Shown here piece by piece: positions 1 to 8,351 of a stretch of DNA of 64,000 bases. How positions within the stretch are numbered: the stretch's first letter is position 1; each line of letters starts with the position of its first letter. This DNA is from Brasilonema sp. CT11 (GTDB lineage Bacteria; Cyanobacteriota; Cyanobacteriia; Cyanobacteriales; Nostocaceae), in the NCBI RefSeq assembly GCF_017982655.1, contig NZ_JABXYX010000021.1:36489-100488 (forward strand), written 5' to 3'. Under the pieces are notes generated by a model. That model made no database searches and was not told the origin of the DNA. It saw only the letters and a program-made list of their open reading frames with translations. Both the position numbers and the translations under genes were made by a program.

Positions 1-111
1 ACAGACATTACATACATCAATGTGGAAAACCTCAGTGGAGGTGATGAAGTTCGCCAGCAGTCTTTTGCAAAAGCACATGAAGCCATAGCGCAAGCTGTGG
101 CTGGTTGGTAA
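1..111 (+). CDS. C-terminal end of an unidentified protein
   Basis: An open frame enters from the left edge and gives 36 residues before a TAA stop (ending ...AHEAIAQAVAGW). The composition (balanced charges, an alanine-rich amphipathic final helix) looks like a real soluble protein end, and the sequence becomes repeat-rich intergenic DNA right after the stop. I do not recognise the family; the start and most of the gene lie outside the window. Confidence 0.5.
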   Translation, partial: TDITYINVENLSGGDEVRQQSFAKAHEAIAQAVAGW

Positions 112-117
112 TCTCTC

Positions 118-636
118 AAGTAGTGTGGGCGTTGTAATGCCCACTCTGACTTGAAAAAGCAGGGGGCAGGGAGCAGGGAGCACCTGAGCAGGGAGAGATT
201 AAATAAATTTTTCATCCGTCCTGGTGAGGCAGTGCTCGGCTATGGTTTCCCGACTTGTAGACGCCCTCCGGGCGGCTTCCCGATAGCCCTCCGGGGAAGA
301 CCTCCGGTCTCGCTGCGCTAACGCCAGTCGCCTGCGGAGGAGCCAGTACTGAAGGAGGGTCTCCCTCCGTAGGTATCTGGCGTTGGAGACCCTCCCGCAG
401 CGCGCTTACTCACCGTAAGGCGTGGCGGAGCGCCATAGGGTAGCAACTGCCGTTAGCGCAGCGAGACCAGAGGTCTTCCCCGTTCGCCTTTGGCGTGCCG
501 TAGGCATAGGGTGTACGCAGTTCATGATGACTACTATGGAAATCAGTGAAAGTCATATAACTATTCAGTTTCAAATCGCAGATGCACACAGATGTAGACA
601 CCCTTACACCCCCTACACCCCTACACCCCTACACCC
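118..636. repeat. Repeat-filled intergenic region
   Basis: About 520 bases without a credible gene. It begins with an AGCAGGG-type short tandem repeat (about 158-200) and continues with a GC-rich mosaic of palindromic pieces such as CCTCCGGTCTCGCTGCG and GGAGGGTCTCCCTCCG. The same mosaic recurs at about 24520-24560, 25926-26385 and 46690-46870. Two small reading frames here are only translations of this mosaic. Confidence 0.75.
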
Positions 637-655
637 TTACACCCTGCCCGTAGGG
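600..655. repeat. Heptamer short tandem repeat (CCCTACA type)
   Basis: Six or so consecutive copies of CCCTACA/CCTTACA, a short tandemly repeated sequence typical of heterocystous cyanobacteria. Related tracts occur at about 24278, 24548 and 28028. The array touches the 3' end of the neighbouring minus-strand gene. Confidence 0.85.
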
Positions 656-1638
656 CTTTGACTTTTCCAAAATTTTTTAAAATGAACCGCAGAGGTACAC
701 AGAAAGCAGATGAGATAAATCCAGGAGGGAGAAACCAGACTCATTTCTGTTACAGGCTTATTAATAGAGGTGTTCCCCTGTATTTGCTGCCGCAGATACT
801 GGATGATGTTGATATGATTAGGTGCTGTCCCCGTGTCAGACTGAGAGACAGGCGATTCGTATATGACATCAGGCACATAAACGTACCAGGTACTCTTGGC
901 TTGTCCCTGATTGGGTTGAAGTGGCTGCACGAATGTGACTTTCCAGTGATCGCCACCATATCTGGAGGCATTGCGATCAATAGATGAAACACGCAATTGC
1001 TGACCTGCTGTGGCTGCGTACTTATCTTGTGGTGCTAAATTTGATGATTGTTGCTGCCAGTCTTGCTTGAAAGTTGTACTTGTTCTGACTCTGAGGAAAG
1101 GTGAGGTTGATACATTGCTGAATAATTGTACATCAGGTGCATAAACGTACCAAGTGCTCTTGGCTTGTCCCTGATTGGGTTGAAGTGGTTGCACGAATGT
1201 GACTTTCCAGTGATCGCCACCATATCTGGAGGCATTGCGATCAATAGATGAAACACGCAATTGCTGACCTGCTTGAGCGAAATACTTGTCTTGTGGTGCT
1301 AAATTTGATGATTGTTGCTGCCAGTCTTGCTTGAAAGTTGTACTTGTCCTTGTTCTTAGAGTGATTGAATTTGATGGAACACCTGATAATTCTTGTACAT
1401 GAGGTGCATAAACGTACCAAGTACTTTTAGCTGTACCTTGATTTGGCTGAAGTGGTTGCTCAAAAGTGACTAGCCAGTTGTCACCACCATATTTTTGAGT
1501 ATTACGGTCAATGGACGTAACGCGAAGTTGCTGACCTGCTTGAGCGAAATACTTGTCTTGTGGTGCTAAATTCGATGATTGTTGCTGCCAGTCCTGCTTG
1601 AAAGTCGTATTTGTCGTCACTCTTAAAATAATTGCCAT
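637..1638 (-). CDS. Triple-repeat protein with about 85-residue modules
   Basis: The protein consists of three near-identical modules of about 85 residues, each beginning TTFKQDWQQQSSNLAPQDKY and ending KSTWYVYAPDV or similar. The modules are beta-rich with conserved Trp and Gly-Gly and recall the SH3-like or wall-binding repeats placed before peptidase domains in cyanobacterial cell-wall enzymes, but no catalytic domain and no signal peptide are seen. I chose the ATG at 1638 because GGAG lies 8 bases upstream; a longer frame reaches 1659. The last 30 or so residues, with a hydrophobic run and KKFWKSQSPTGRV, are translated from a dispersed intergenic sequence (complement of ACCGCAGAGGTACACAG), so the original stop was probably lost. 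Function unknown; binding or adhesion is a guess. Confidence 0.7.
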   Translation of the reverse strand: MAIILRVTTNTTFKQDWQQQSSNLAPQDKYFAQAGQQLRVTSIDRNTQKYGGDNWLVTFEQPLQPNQGTAKSTWYVYAPHVQELSGVPSNSITLRTRTSTTFKQDWQQQSSNLAPQDKYFAQAGQQLRVSSIDRNASRYGGDHWKVTFVQPLQPNQGQAKSTWYVYAPDVQLFSNVSTSPFLRVRTSTTFKQDWQQQSSNLAPQDKYAATAGQQLRVSSIDRNASRYGGDHWKVTFVQPLQPNQGQAKSTWYVYVPDVIYESPVSQSDTGTAPNHINIIQYLRQQIQGNTSINKPVTEMSLVSPSWIYLICFLCTSAVHFKKFWKSQSPTGRV

Positions 1639-1703
1639 TGATGCATCTCCTAGTAACACAGTTTGAAGCGTTGAAGCTTCTGTTGTTTGTTAATTTATTA
1701 CTT

Positions 1704-1794
1704 CAAATCTTGCACCATAATTTTCGTCCGCCAATAAAGAAATTTCCGAACTTGAGTTCAAGGCAGGCGTACTATGGATGAGGTGCAAGATTTG
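1704..1794. repeat. Miniature inverted-repeat element, copy A (91 bp)
   Basis: Perfect 13-bp terminal inverted repeats (CAAATCTTGCACC at the left, its complement at the right) enclose 65 bp containing TCGTCCGCC. A longer relative with matching ends lies at 61384-61575. There is no transposase inside, as expected for a MITE. It sits just upstream of the triple-repeat protein gene and may carry part of its promoter. Confidence 0.75.
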
Positions 1795-1873
1795 AGTTAC
1801 CCGAAATTATAATAACCGATTTATAGTAAAAAAAAGAACAATTAAAATGATAAAAAAGCAGTGTATTTAACTA

Positions 1874-3364
1874 TTAAGTTCTCCAAAAGAGCTTCAACTT
1901 AGTAAAAAGACTCACAAGACAGGCGATCGCTAACGTATAAATGACACCTTTGAAAAAACCTGTCAAGGGGGTATTTGTAAACTCTAAAATCAACGGTTCA
2001 ATATGAGTTAATCTTAGAATAGGCAAGAGAAAATTGGCAAATGCTACATAGGCAATCATTGGATTTTGTCCATTGTCTATGAGCAACTGCAGAAGTTTTC
2101 GCTGTTTGAAGATATCTAGGAGTATGGTGAAGGTAATCAGGAGAAAAAGTGCGATCGCCGTGGTGACAAAGTAGTAACTCAACGTTGAAGGGTCTTTCTT
2201 TATCCCATTCTCAAACGGTTCAAAAAGCAAGCCAAGCGCCAACCAATAAATTCCCCATTGGTAAAATGATTTCAGCAACCTTTCTGTGTCAGTTACTGGA
2301 TTGACAAATAAAAAGCAACTTATTGAACAAAGAACAAAACTCAGTGATGTCGTTTGCCATAACCACCTAGCCTGCAAGCCAATGAGTAGTGCCAAACAAA
2401 GACTCGACATCATCAGAATAATGCCAAAACAACGTAGCTTATTCCAAGAAAATTTAACTTCTTCATCTCCCTCATTTCTAGTTGGAGTTTGCAGCCAGTT
2501 TAGAATAAAATCTCCTATAATTGTTCCAGGAATAACAATAAACAAATACTGTAAATATTCAAATTGAAAAATCCAAGGAACTGGTGAAGCGTGCCAAAGT
2601 ATAGCAATCCAACTTTGTTTAACAGTAGCCGATAGCCGTAAAGCAATCAATAAGCCTAACAATCCTAAACGTAGCAACAAATTATTTCTGGTAATCAACC
2701 AAGCAAGTGAACCAAAAACCGCCATGTTTGTCAGAACGATTAAGATAATATCACTTCTTGAAAGTGAGAATCCACGTCCATCTGGATATTGAAGAAAAGA
2801 GATAAAGATAATTGCTGCGATTGAAGCACTCAGGGGAAGCCATTTTATATAGTGCCTCAAATGTTGGTTTACAGATAACCTAACAAATATCAAAAAGAGT
2901 ATTAAAAAACCTAACAAAGCTATCCACCATATTTGTTCAGTTGGATTTGGGTTTATTGTATATGGTCTAAGATGTTGAAGTAGTATTGCAAAGATTCCTA
3001 AGAGAAATCCTCTTTTTATAATATATAAAACAACTTGTTTTGTAGTAAATTCTTTAGCAAGACGGCTCGACAGCGCCAAAGGAATAGCTGCTCCCAGACA
3101 AAACAAAAAAATTGGAAATACAGTATCTACCCAAGTTAACCCAGGCAGATTAGGATTAAATGTATGGGTAGGTGGCGGCTCCTGAGCATGGTACATCCAA
3201 GCTGGCAAAATCTTATACCTTATAGTGCCTGATAAGACCATTGCCAAAATTGCAAATCCACGCAGTGCATCTAGGGCGTATGCGCGTTTTAGGTTGCTAA
3301 CATTAATAGTCTTTTTCTGCATAGAAATCTCATCTTGAAAGTTCCTATTTAAGTAATGTTTCAT
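1874..3364 (-). CDS. DUF5009/COG4299-type membrane acyltransferase
   Basis: A polytopic membrane protein of about 497 residues with roughly ten hydrophobic segments. The N-terminal ALDALRGFAILAMVLSG followed by WVDTVFPIFLFCLGAAIPL is characteristic of the heparan-alpha-glucosaminide N-acetyltransferase-like family (COG4299/DUF5009), which moves acyl groups across a membrane onto sugars. Starts at 3385 (overlapping the upstream gene's stop) and at the ATG at 3364 are both possible; I prefer 3364, preceded by GACGGA. It follows the polysaccharide deacetylase with almost no gap, so the two are probably one operon concerned with modifying a surface or extracellular glycan. The substrate is unknown. 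Confidence 0.8.
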   Translation of the reverse strand: MKHYLNRNFQDEISMQKKTINVSNLKRAYALDALRGFAILAMVLSGTIRYKILPAWMYHAQEPPPTHTFNPNLPGLTWVDTVFPIFLFCLGAAIPLALSSRLAKEFTTKQVVLYIIKRGFLLGIFAILLQHLRPYTINPNPTEQIWWIALLGFLILFLIFVRLSVNQHLRHYIKWLPLSASIAAIIFISFLQYPDGRGFSLSRSDIILIVLTNMAVFGSLAWLITRNNLLLRLGLLGLLIALRLSATVKQSWIAILWHASPVPWIFQFEYLQYLFIVIPGTIIGDFILNWLQTPTRNEGDEEVKFSWNKLRCFGIILMMSSLCLALLIGLQARWLWQTTSLSFVLCSISCFLFVNPVTDTERLLKSFYQWGIYWLALGLLFEPFENGIKKDPSTLSYYFVTTAIALFLLITFTILLDIFKQRKLLQLLIDNGQNPMIAYVAFANFLLPILRLTHIEPLILEFTNTPLTGFFKGVIYTLAIACLVSLFTKLKLFWRT

Positions 3365-3369
3365 TCCGT

Positions 3370-4236
3370 CTATTTCGCTTCGCATTTTTGTAAACTCTTG
3401 TCTTGCTGAAAACCTTCAGCTATTTCCAGCATTTGTTGAAATGTCATTTGTCGATTAACTGGAATACGAGGAATTTCATAGTAGTTTTGCTTGCAGTCGT
3501 AATCAAGTATTTTGTCATTGTAGAGATACGTTGATAAATAATATTTAGATGCATAGTATCGTACCTGTTTATTAGAGGCTCCGTAAGGATAAGCCAGATG
3601 AGACGCTACTTCCTGTTGTGGATCTAAATCTTGGGTACATTGTCTCAGTTTAATCTGGGCTTGCTGAAGTTCTTTAACTAACTCGCGACGAGTCAATGTC
3701 ATTAAGTTTTTATGATTCAAGCCATGAGATTGAATATCATAAAAACCTTTTTTCAAACCTTCTCGTAATTCCTGGCAGTCTAAGTGAGTAGAGGTACTTT
3801 CTTTTCGTTCCATAATGCCTGGGTTGATAAACAAGACGACTTTTATTTTTTGACTGTATTTATTTTCAAGCTTAGACAAAATGGGTAGTAAGTTCGTGTG
3901 TACTGTCTTATATCCGTCATCAAATGAAATCATTATTGGTTTTTGATTGGAATGCTCTTTTGGTACTTTTTTCTGTTTTTTGAGAAAATAATCATATAAC
4001 TCTTGAGTGGTTAAAAACCAGTAGTTATTACTCACGAAATACTCTAAGATTTTCTCTAAATCTTTTTCAGGGTAGTGCATGTTTTGCAATTGAGAAGTAG
4101 GAGTATTAGCAGGAAGAATGCCATGAAAACCAAAAATAGGAATGACGGGCTTATTAACGAATAATTTTATGACAAAAAAAAGAATTAAAACTGCTAGAAC
4201 TAAATGAAATGGGAAGCTTTGATTCTTTTGATTCAC
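3370..4236 (-). CDS. Polysaccharide deacetylase (NodB homology domain)
   Basis: 288 residues: one N-terminal membrane anchor (about residues 8-27, FHLVLAVLILFFVIKLF), then a carbohydrate esterase 4 domain. The metal and catalytic motifs are visible: SFDDGY (about residue 105) and SHGLNH (about residue 170), with AYPYG near residue 217. Such enzymes remove N- or O-acetyl groups from polysaccharides or peptidoglycan outside the cytoplasmic membrane. Its stop lies within the start region of the downstream acyltransferase, suggesting translational coupling. The pair of deacetylase and membrane acyltransferase points to acetyl turnover on an envelope glycan (inference). Confidence 0.88.
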   Translation of the reverse strand: MNQKNQSFPFHLVLAVLILFFVIKLFVNKPVIPIFGFHGILPANTPTSQLQNMHYPEKDLEKILEYFVSNNYWFLTTQELYDYFLKKQKKVPKEHSNQKPIMISFDDGYKTVHTNLLPILSKLENKYSQKIKVVLFINPGIMERKESTSTHLDCQELREGLKKGFYDIQSHGLNHKNLMTLTRRELVKELQQAQIKLRQCTQDLDPQQEVASHLAYPYGASNKQVRYYASKYYLSTYLYNDKILDYDCKQNYYEIPRIPVNRQMTFQQMLEIAEGFQQDKSLQKCEAK

Positions 4237-4298
4237 TTTGAGTAATTTCGTTTTATTGTATGGTAGATGTAACTAGCTATCTGGATTTTTTTGAACCG

Positions 4299-4343
4299 CA
4301 GATAGACGCAGATAAATACAGATAATTTATTTGTGTCTATCTG
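4299..4343. repeat. Small inverted repeat of the ACCGCAGA family
   Basis: CAGATAGAC (4299-4307) and GTCTATCTG (4335-4343) form a 9-bp hairpin in an AT-rich intergenic stretch. The leading GAACCGCAGA is a widespread cyanobacterial dispersed sequence, also seen at about 682. No gene is visible between 4237 and 4527. Confidence 0.5.
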
Positions 4344-4527
4344 TGATTTTATGTTCCAAGAAATTGACTTTTGTAGGAGACTTCATCAGCTAAAGCTCAC
4401 AAGGAAGAATAAAAGTAGATTTTTGAGGCAGGTCTATTGTATTACAGCATGACTCAAGTGTCGCACTTGGCAAACAGCATTTATCATAAGTCTAGGTTCT
4501 AAAAAACAGTCCCACCTCAAACCTCTC

Positions 4528-5382
4528 ATGGCTAAACAACTCAAGTTAGATGACTACAAGCAGCAGATAGCGGATGTGTATAATCGCAGAAGTCACAACT
4601 ATGATGAAAGTGAATGGCATTTAAAGATTGCTCGTCGTCTGGTTGAATACGCACAAATCAGCCCTGGATATGACGTTTTGGATATTGCGACTGGAACAGG
4701 TCATGTTGCGATTGAAGTTGCTCAAAGAGTTGGCTCCTCTGGTAAAATCGTCGGTGTGGATATTTCAACCCAGATGCTAACTCTTGCTAGGCGCAAGGTT
4801 GAGGCGTTAAGTCTAAGCAATATTGAACTTCAGCTTGCGGATGCTGAAGCACTAAATTTTCCAGCAAACAGTTTTGAGCGAATTTTGTGCGCGAATGCAT
4901 TTCCGTTGATGACAGATATGGAAGCCACATTACGCCAATGGATGCAATTTCTCAAACCTAATGGGTTAGTTGGTTTTCATGCGCTTGCAGATGCAGCTTT
5001 AGTTGGAGTTGTTATTTGGCAGAATATTTTTGAAAAGTATGGCGTTTTGCGAGAATTCAGCGAGCCAACAGCTACAACTGCAGATACAGCTGAAAAATGT
5101 CACAACCTGCTTGAGCGATCTGGTTTTGAAGCGATTGATATTAAAACCGAGCAGTATGGTAATTATATTAGTTTAGAGGAGGCAAAGCAAAGGTGGACTA
5201 TAAATTCCTATCCAGCCCCCAAATTCTCTAACACTCTGTTCCAGCTTCCATCAGAGCAACTACAAGAAATCAAGGCTGAATTTGATGCTCAATTAGAAGC
5301 GTTAGTGACAGAGCAAGGTATTTGGAACGATGGTACCTCCTTTTTTGCATTCGGTCGTAAAGGAGGGAACAGTAAACAGTGA
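4528..5382 (+). CDS. Class I SAM-dependent methyltransferase
   Basis: 284 residues with a Rossmann-type SAM-binding domain: motif I VLDIATGTGHVAIEVA (about residues 50-65), an acidic end of beta-2 in VGVDIS, and LQLADAEALNFP as motif II/III. The pattern resembles the UbiE/COQ5 (Methyltransf_11) group, but the long C-terminal half is not specific. The ATG at 4528 opens the frame directly after AACCTCTC, with no strong ribosome site. It is monocistronic and followed by a tandem AACTGAT repeat. The substrate cannot be read from sequence. Confidence 0.85.
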   Translation: MAKQLKLDDYKQQIADVYNRRSHNYDESEWHLKIARRLVEYAQISPGYDVLDIATGTGHVAIEVAQRVGSSGKIVGVDISTQMLTLARRKVEALSLSNIELQLADAEALNFPANSFERILCANAFPLMTDMEATLRQWMQFLKPNGLVGFHALADAALVGVVIWQNIFEKYGVLREFSEPTATTADTAEKCHNLLERSGFEAIDIKTEQYGNYISLEEAKQRWTINSYPAPKFSNTLFQLPSEQLQEIKAEFDAQLEALVTEQGIWNDGTSFFAFGRKGGNSKQ

Positions 5383-5430
5383 ACAGTTATCAATTGCTTG
5401 ATAACTGATAACTGATAACTGATAACTGTT
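5366..5430. repeat. Short tandem repeat (AACTGAT/GAACAGT type)
   Basis: Back-to-back copies of GATAACT and GAACAGT run over the end of the methyltransferase gene; the last sense codons (...GGNSKQ) are already made of repeat DNA. The same family appears at about 7519-7599, 12092-12122 and 60117-60222. Confidence 0.8.
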
Positions 5431-5466
5431 TGAATAACGGGTGATGTTTGCAATTGTGACTGGTGA

Positions 5467-5970
5467 CTAAATTCGCCACGCCTTGAGCCATTTACTCACG
5501 GCTGTGTTAAAGAATTTTGTCACCTGATGCTTGCGACGCCATCTTTGGAAAGCAAGTTCGTATTCTTCGCCTTTGATTTGGAAAGTATTCCAAGCATCAA
5601 GACCTACTGCAAACACAGAGCAGAGTAAGATATATAGTGACCAGGAAAGACCACCACCACTAAGTAGATTCAGAGATAACAAAAAGACGTTAACAATTGC
5701 ATACTTACCAACACGCTTTTTGAATCTACCTTGACGATGAGCGTTGAAAGCTCGTCGTTGTAGCATTTCTCCGTGTTGTTCTAGCCAGTCTTGTTCTGCT
5801 TGTTTAAGTGTGTCTATGGAGATTTCCAATTCTCCAGCTATTTCTAGCAGTTGCTCGTAGGAAAATTCTTTGTTGTTATCGTCAGCTTGACGAGCGATCG
5901 CCAGATGGAGAATCTGCTGTATATCGTCTTGGCTATAGGTTCGAGTTACTTTCGTATCAAAAGTCGTCAT
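5467..5970 (-). CDS. 2TM-domain protein
   Basis: About 167 residues. The N-terminal half (YSQDDIQQILHLAIARQ ... LEIAGELEISIDTLKQAEQDW) is a small helical domain seen at the front of cyanobacterial 2TM proteins; the second half has a basic region and two hydrophobic helices (YAIVNVFLLSLNLLSG and WSLYILLCSVFAVGLDAW), then a conserved polar tail. I take the ATG at 5970 as start; a GTG at 6021 would add 17 basic residues. The 2TM family is usually linked to sensory or transcriptional partners, and here it lies next to a two-component pair on the same strand, 130 bp downstream. Molecular role unknown. Confidence 0.7.
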   Translation of the reverse strand: MTTFDTKVTRTYSQDDIQQILHLAIARQADDNNKEFSYEQLLEIAGELEISIDTLKQAEQDWLEQHGEMLQRRAFNAHRQGRFKKRVGKYAIVNVFLLSLNLLSGGGLSWSLYILLCSVFAVGLDAWNTFQIKGEEYELAFQRWRRKHQVTKFFNTAVSKWLKAWRI

Positions 5971-6101
5971 AATGCGTGTTATTCTTTTCAATAATAAAGT
6001 TTTCTTTTGATGCCTTGCCACTAGTTTTAGACTAGCAAATATCGTTGGTGCTGTGGGTAGATGATATACACAAGAAAAATATAAAATTTTACTTAAAATT
6101 T

Positions 6102-7508
6102 TTACTGAAATTTACGTGGACGGCGGGACAGCCATTTCAATCGATAAATAGAACGAACACCTTCAAACGGAGTGAGATCAAAAGGCAATAGAATTGTAAA
6201 AGTGCTACCTTTGCCTAATTCGCTTTGCACATTCAAGTTGCCGTGGTGCGCTTGAACAATTGCTTGGGCGATCGCCAACCCTAATCCAGAACCGCCAGTG
6301 CTACGAGAGCGATCGCTATTCACCCGATAGAAGCGATCAAAAATTCGCCCAAGCTCGGTTTGGGGAATACCAATTCCTGTATCTTCAACCTGAATAACAG
6401 CATAATGTTCAGTTCGGTCTAAGACAATAGTTATCTTCCCGCCTTTGGGTGTGTATTGAATCGCATTGATAATTAAGTTAGAAATCAGACGATAAAGCTG
6501 CTCAGAATGACCGATGATGTTTAGAGGTTGATCAACTCGTATAACAGATGTCAGCTTGAGGTGAGAAGCGATTGCGATCGCTGCAAATTCTTCTACTAAA
6601 TCGCTGATCATCTCATCCAGACAACATTCGTGTCGTACTGGTATCGGTTGTCTATCTAAACGAGCTAACAGCAGTAAATCAGCAACCAAAGTTGTTAGTC
6701 GTAGATTCTGACGTTGTATGGTTTGCAGAGTCTCTCGGACTTCTGTTTCATCCAGTTGCGGTATCATGAGCACTGATTCCACTGTTGCACCTGTTGCAGC
6801 CAAAGGTGTTCGTAACTCGTGTGCTGCATCTGCTGTAAACTGTTGAATTTGTCTGTAGGATTGGTAAATAGGTTGCATTGCTAATCCTGCCAACCACCAA
6901 CTCGCGACACCAACAATAACCATAGCCATAGGTAATCCCAAGGCTAAAATTAATTTCACAGCATCCAGATAACCAATGAAGTCTTCGAGACTACGCCCCA
7001 CTTGTATGTAACCCCAATTGCGATTGTCTTGGGTATGCAGCACAAAGGAAATTTGGTGGTAAAGCTTACCATCTCTATCTTTCAGGGTTTGCCAAAGTTG
7101 CTTTTTCAAAACTGGGGAAAGTCCTTCTGGATGAGAACCAGCGATCGCAACTAGGCGTCCTGAATTATCAAAAAAACGCACGTAGTAGTAGCTTTGATTA
7201 ATAGCACTGAGAGTATGACGTTTGGAGGGAGAGTGCTTTTGAATGCACTTATCTCCAACCATGCAGATATTAGGTAAAAACTCTTGGATAACAGGTTCCA
7301 AGCTTCCAGGTTGCTTCAGTTTTAATTCAATACTGTCGTGCAGCGTTCCCGCAATAGACTCTATTTCTCGATCCAAAGTTATCCAATGAGCATGAGATAC
7401 TGCTTTGTAGACGCCAAATCCGCATAAGCTTAAAATCAAAGCCATCACGAGTGCATAAGACAAAGCTAAACGTAGGCGGGTTCGCTGAAACAGTTTATTT
7501 TGATTCAT
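6102..7508 (-). CDS. rppB: Sensor histidine kinase, RppB-like
   Basis: 468 residues. A membrane helix at about 12-34 and another at about 185-208 flank a periplasmic sensor region containing PNICMVGDKC; a cytoplasmic HisKA domain follows with the phospho-accepting His in AAHELRTPLAAT, then HATPase_c with N-box NLIINAIQYT, DTGIGIP and GGSGLGLAIA. Overall length and sensor layout resemble RppB/NrsS of Synechocystis, a redox- and nickel-responsive kinase. It lies downstream of its response regulator, separated by a short tandem repeat. The ligand cannot be assigned from sequence; the paired cysteines in the sensor region could suit metal or redox sensing (inference). Confidence 0.88.
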   Translation of the reverse strand: MNQNKLFQRTRLRLALSYALVMALILSLCGFGVYKAVSHAHWITLDREIESIAGTLHDSIELKLKQPGSLEPVIQEFLPNICMVGDKCIQKHSPSKRHTLSAINQSYYYVRFFDNSGRLVAIAGSHPEGLSPVLKKQLWQTLKDRDGKLYHQISFVLHTQDNRNWGYIQVGRSLEDFIGYLDAVKLILALGLPMAMVIVGVASWWLAGLAMQPIYQSYRQIQQFTADAAHELRTPLAATGATVESVLMIPQLDETEVRETLQTIQRQNLRLTTLVADLLLLARLDRQPIPVRHECCLDEMISDLVEEFAAIAIASHLKLTSVIRVDQPLNIIGHSEQLYRLISNLIINAIQYTPKGGKITIVLDRTEHYAVIQVEDTGIGIPQTELGRIFDRFYRVNSDRSRSTGGSGLGLAIAQAIVQAHHGNLNVQSELGKGSTFTILLPFDLTPFEGVRSIYRLKWLSRRPRKFQ

Positions 7509-7518
7509 GATTAAACCA

Positions 7519-7599
7519 GTTATCAGTCATCAGTTATCAGTTATCAATGAACAATAATTTGATAACTGTTCACTGTTTACTGTTTACTGTTCACTGTTC
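7519..7599. repeat. Short tandem repeat between rppA and rppB
   Basis: Copies of CAGTTAT/ACTGTTC fill the space between the regulator and the kinase. The final codons of the regulator (NSEQ and the stop) are made of this repeat, so it has replaced the original gene end. Confidence 0.8.
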
Positions 7600-8279
7600 A
7601 AACGATATCCCAAGCCATGCAAAGTTTCAATTGGATTTCCACAGCCACTCGACGCTAGCTTCCGGCGCAGCAAACGCATTTGAGCTGCTACCACGTTACT
7701 AATCGGTTCTGCACACACCTCCCAAACCTGGTTGCGAACTTGTTCGGTGGTGACAATTTGGTTTGGATGCTTCATAAAATACTCCAGCAGTTGGAATTCT
7801 TTGTTCGTTAGGGAAATCTCTTGTTTGTCACCCTCAGCATCTTGGAAAACAACAGTAGAGTTTCCATAATCTAGAGTGAGATTACCAACAGTCAATTCTG
7901 AGGGTTGAAAATGTGGAGAACGACGTTGCAAAGCACGTAACCGCGCCAATAATTCCTCCATACCAAATGGCTTTACCAAGTAATCATCTGCACCCGCATC
8001 TAACCCAATAACTTTATCTTCCATGCTATCTTTTGCTGTCAGCATCAACACAGGCAAAGAATTTTTCTGAGAACGTAGCCGTTTGCATAACTCCAAACCT
8101 GATATTCCTGGTATCATCCAATCGAAGATAGCTACAGTGTATTGCGTCCAGCTATTTTCTAGATATGCCCATGCATCAGTACCATTCAGTACCCAGTCAA
8201 CTAAATACTTCTGCTGAGTAAGAACTCGTTTAATAGCAGCACCTAAATCTGGTTCATCCTCAACTAGCAGCACTCTCAT
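7584..8279 (-). CDS. rppA: OmpR/PhoB-family response regulator, RppA-like
   Basis: 231 residues: receiver domain 1-115 with acidic pocket EDE, phosphorylation Asp in IFDWMIPG (about residue 51), T in LMLTAKD and K in YLVKPFG; winged-helix DNA-binding domain about 130-228 with the GLGYRLN ending. The similarity in length and in the receiver-winged-helix layout is to RppA of the RppA/RppB system. It starts at the ATG at 8279 and leads an operon with the kinase downstream. Targets are not visible; this regulator is distinct from the CopR-like one at 19713. Confidence 0.88.
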   Translation of the reverse strand: MRVLLVEDEPDLGAAIKRVLTQQKYLVDWVLNGTDAWAYLENSWTQYTVAIFDWMIPGISGLELCKRLRSQKNSLPVLMLTAKDSMEDKVIGLDAGADDYLVKPFGMEELLARLRALQRRSPHFQPSELTVGNLTLDYGNSTVVFQDAEGDKQEISLTNKEFQLLEYFMKHPNQIVTTEQVRNQVWEVCAEPISNVVAAQMRLLRRKLASSGCGNPIETLHGLGYRLNSEQ

Positions 8280-8351
8280 GAAGCTAACCTGTTATCGGCT
8301 ACTTATAACAAAGGACAGCATACTGAGTAGCTGTCTAGTTAAATTTATAAC

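Noticed and set aside
422..661. 79-codon frame in the GC-rich mosaic
   Set aside because: The translation is of dispersed palindromic and heptamer repeats, with no ribosome site and no conserved character.
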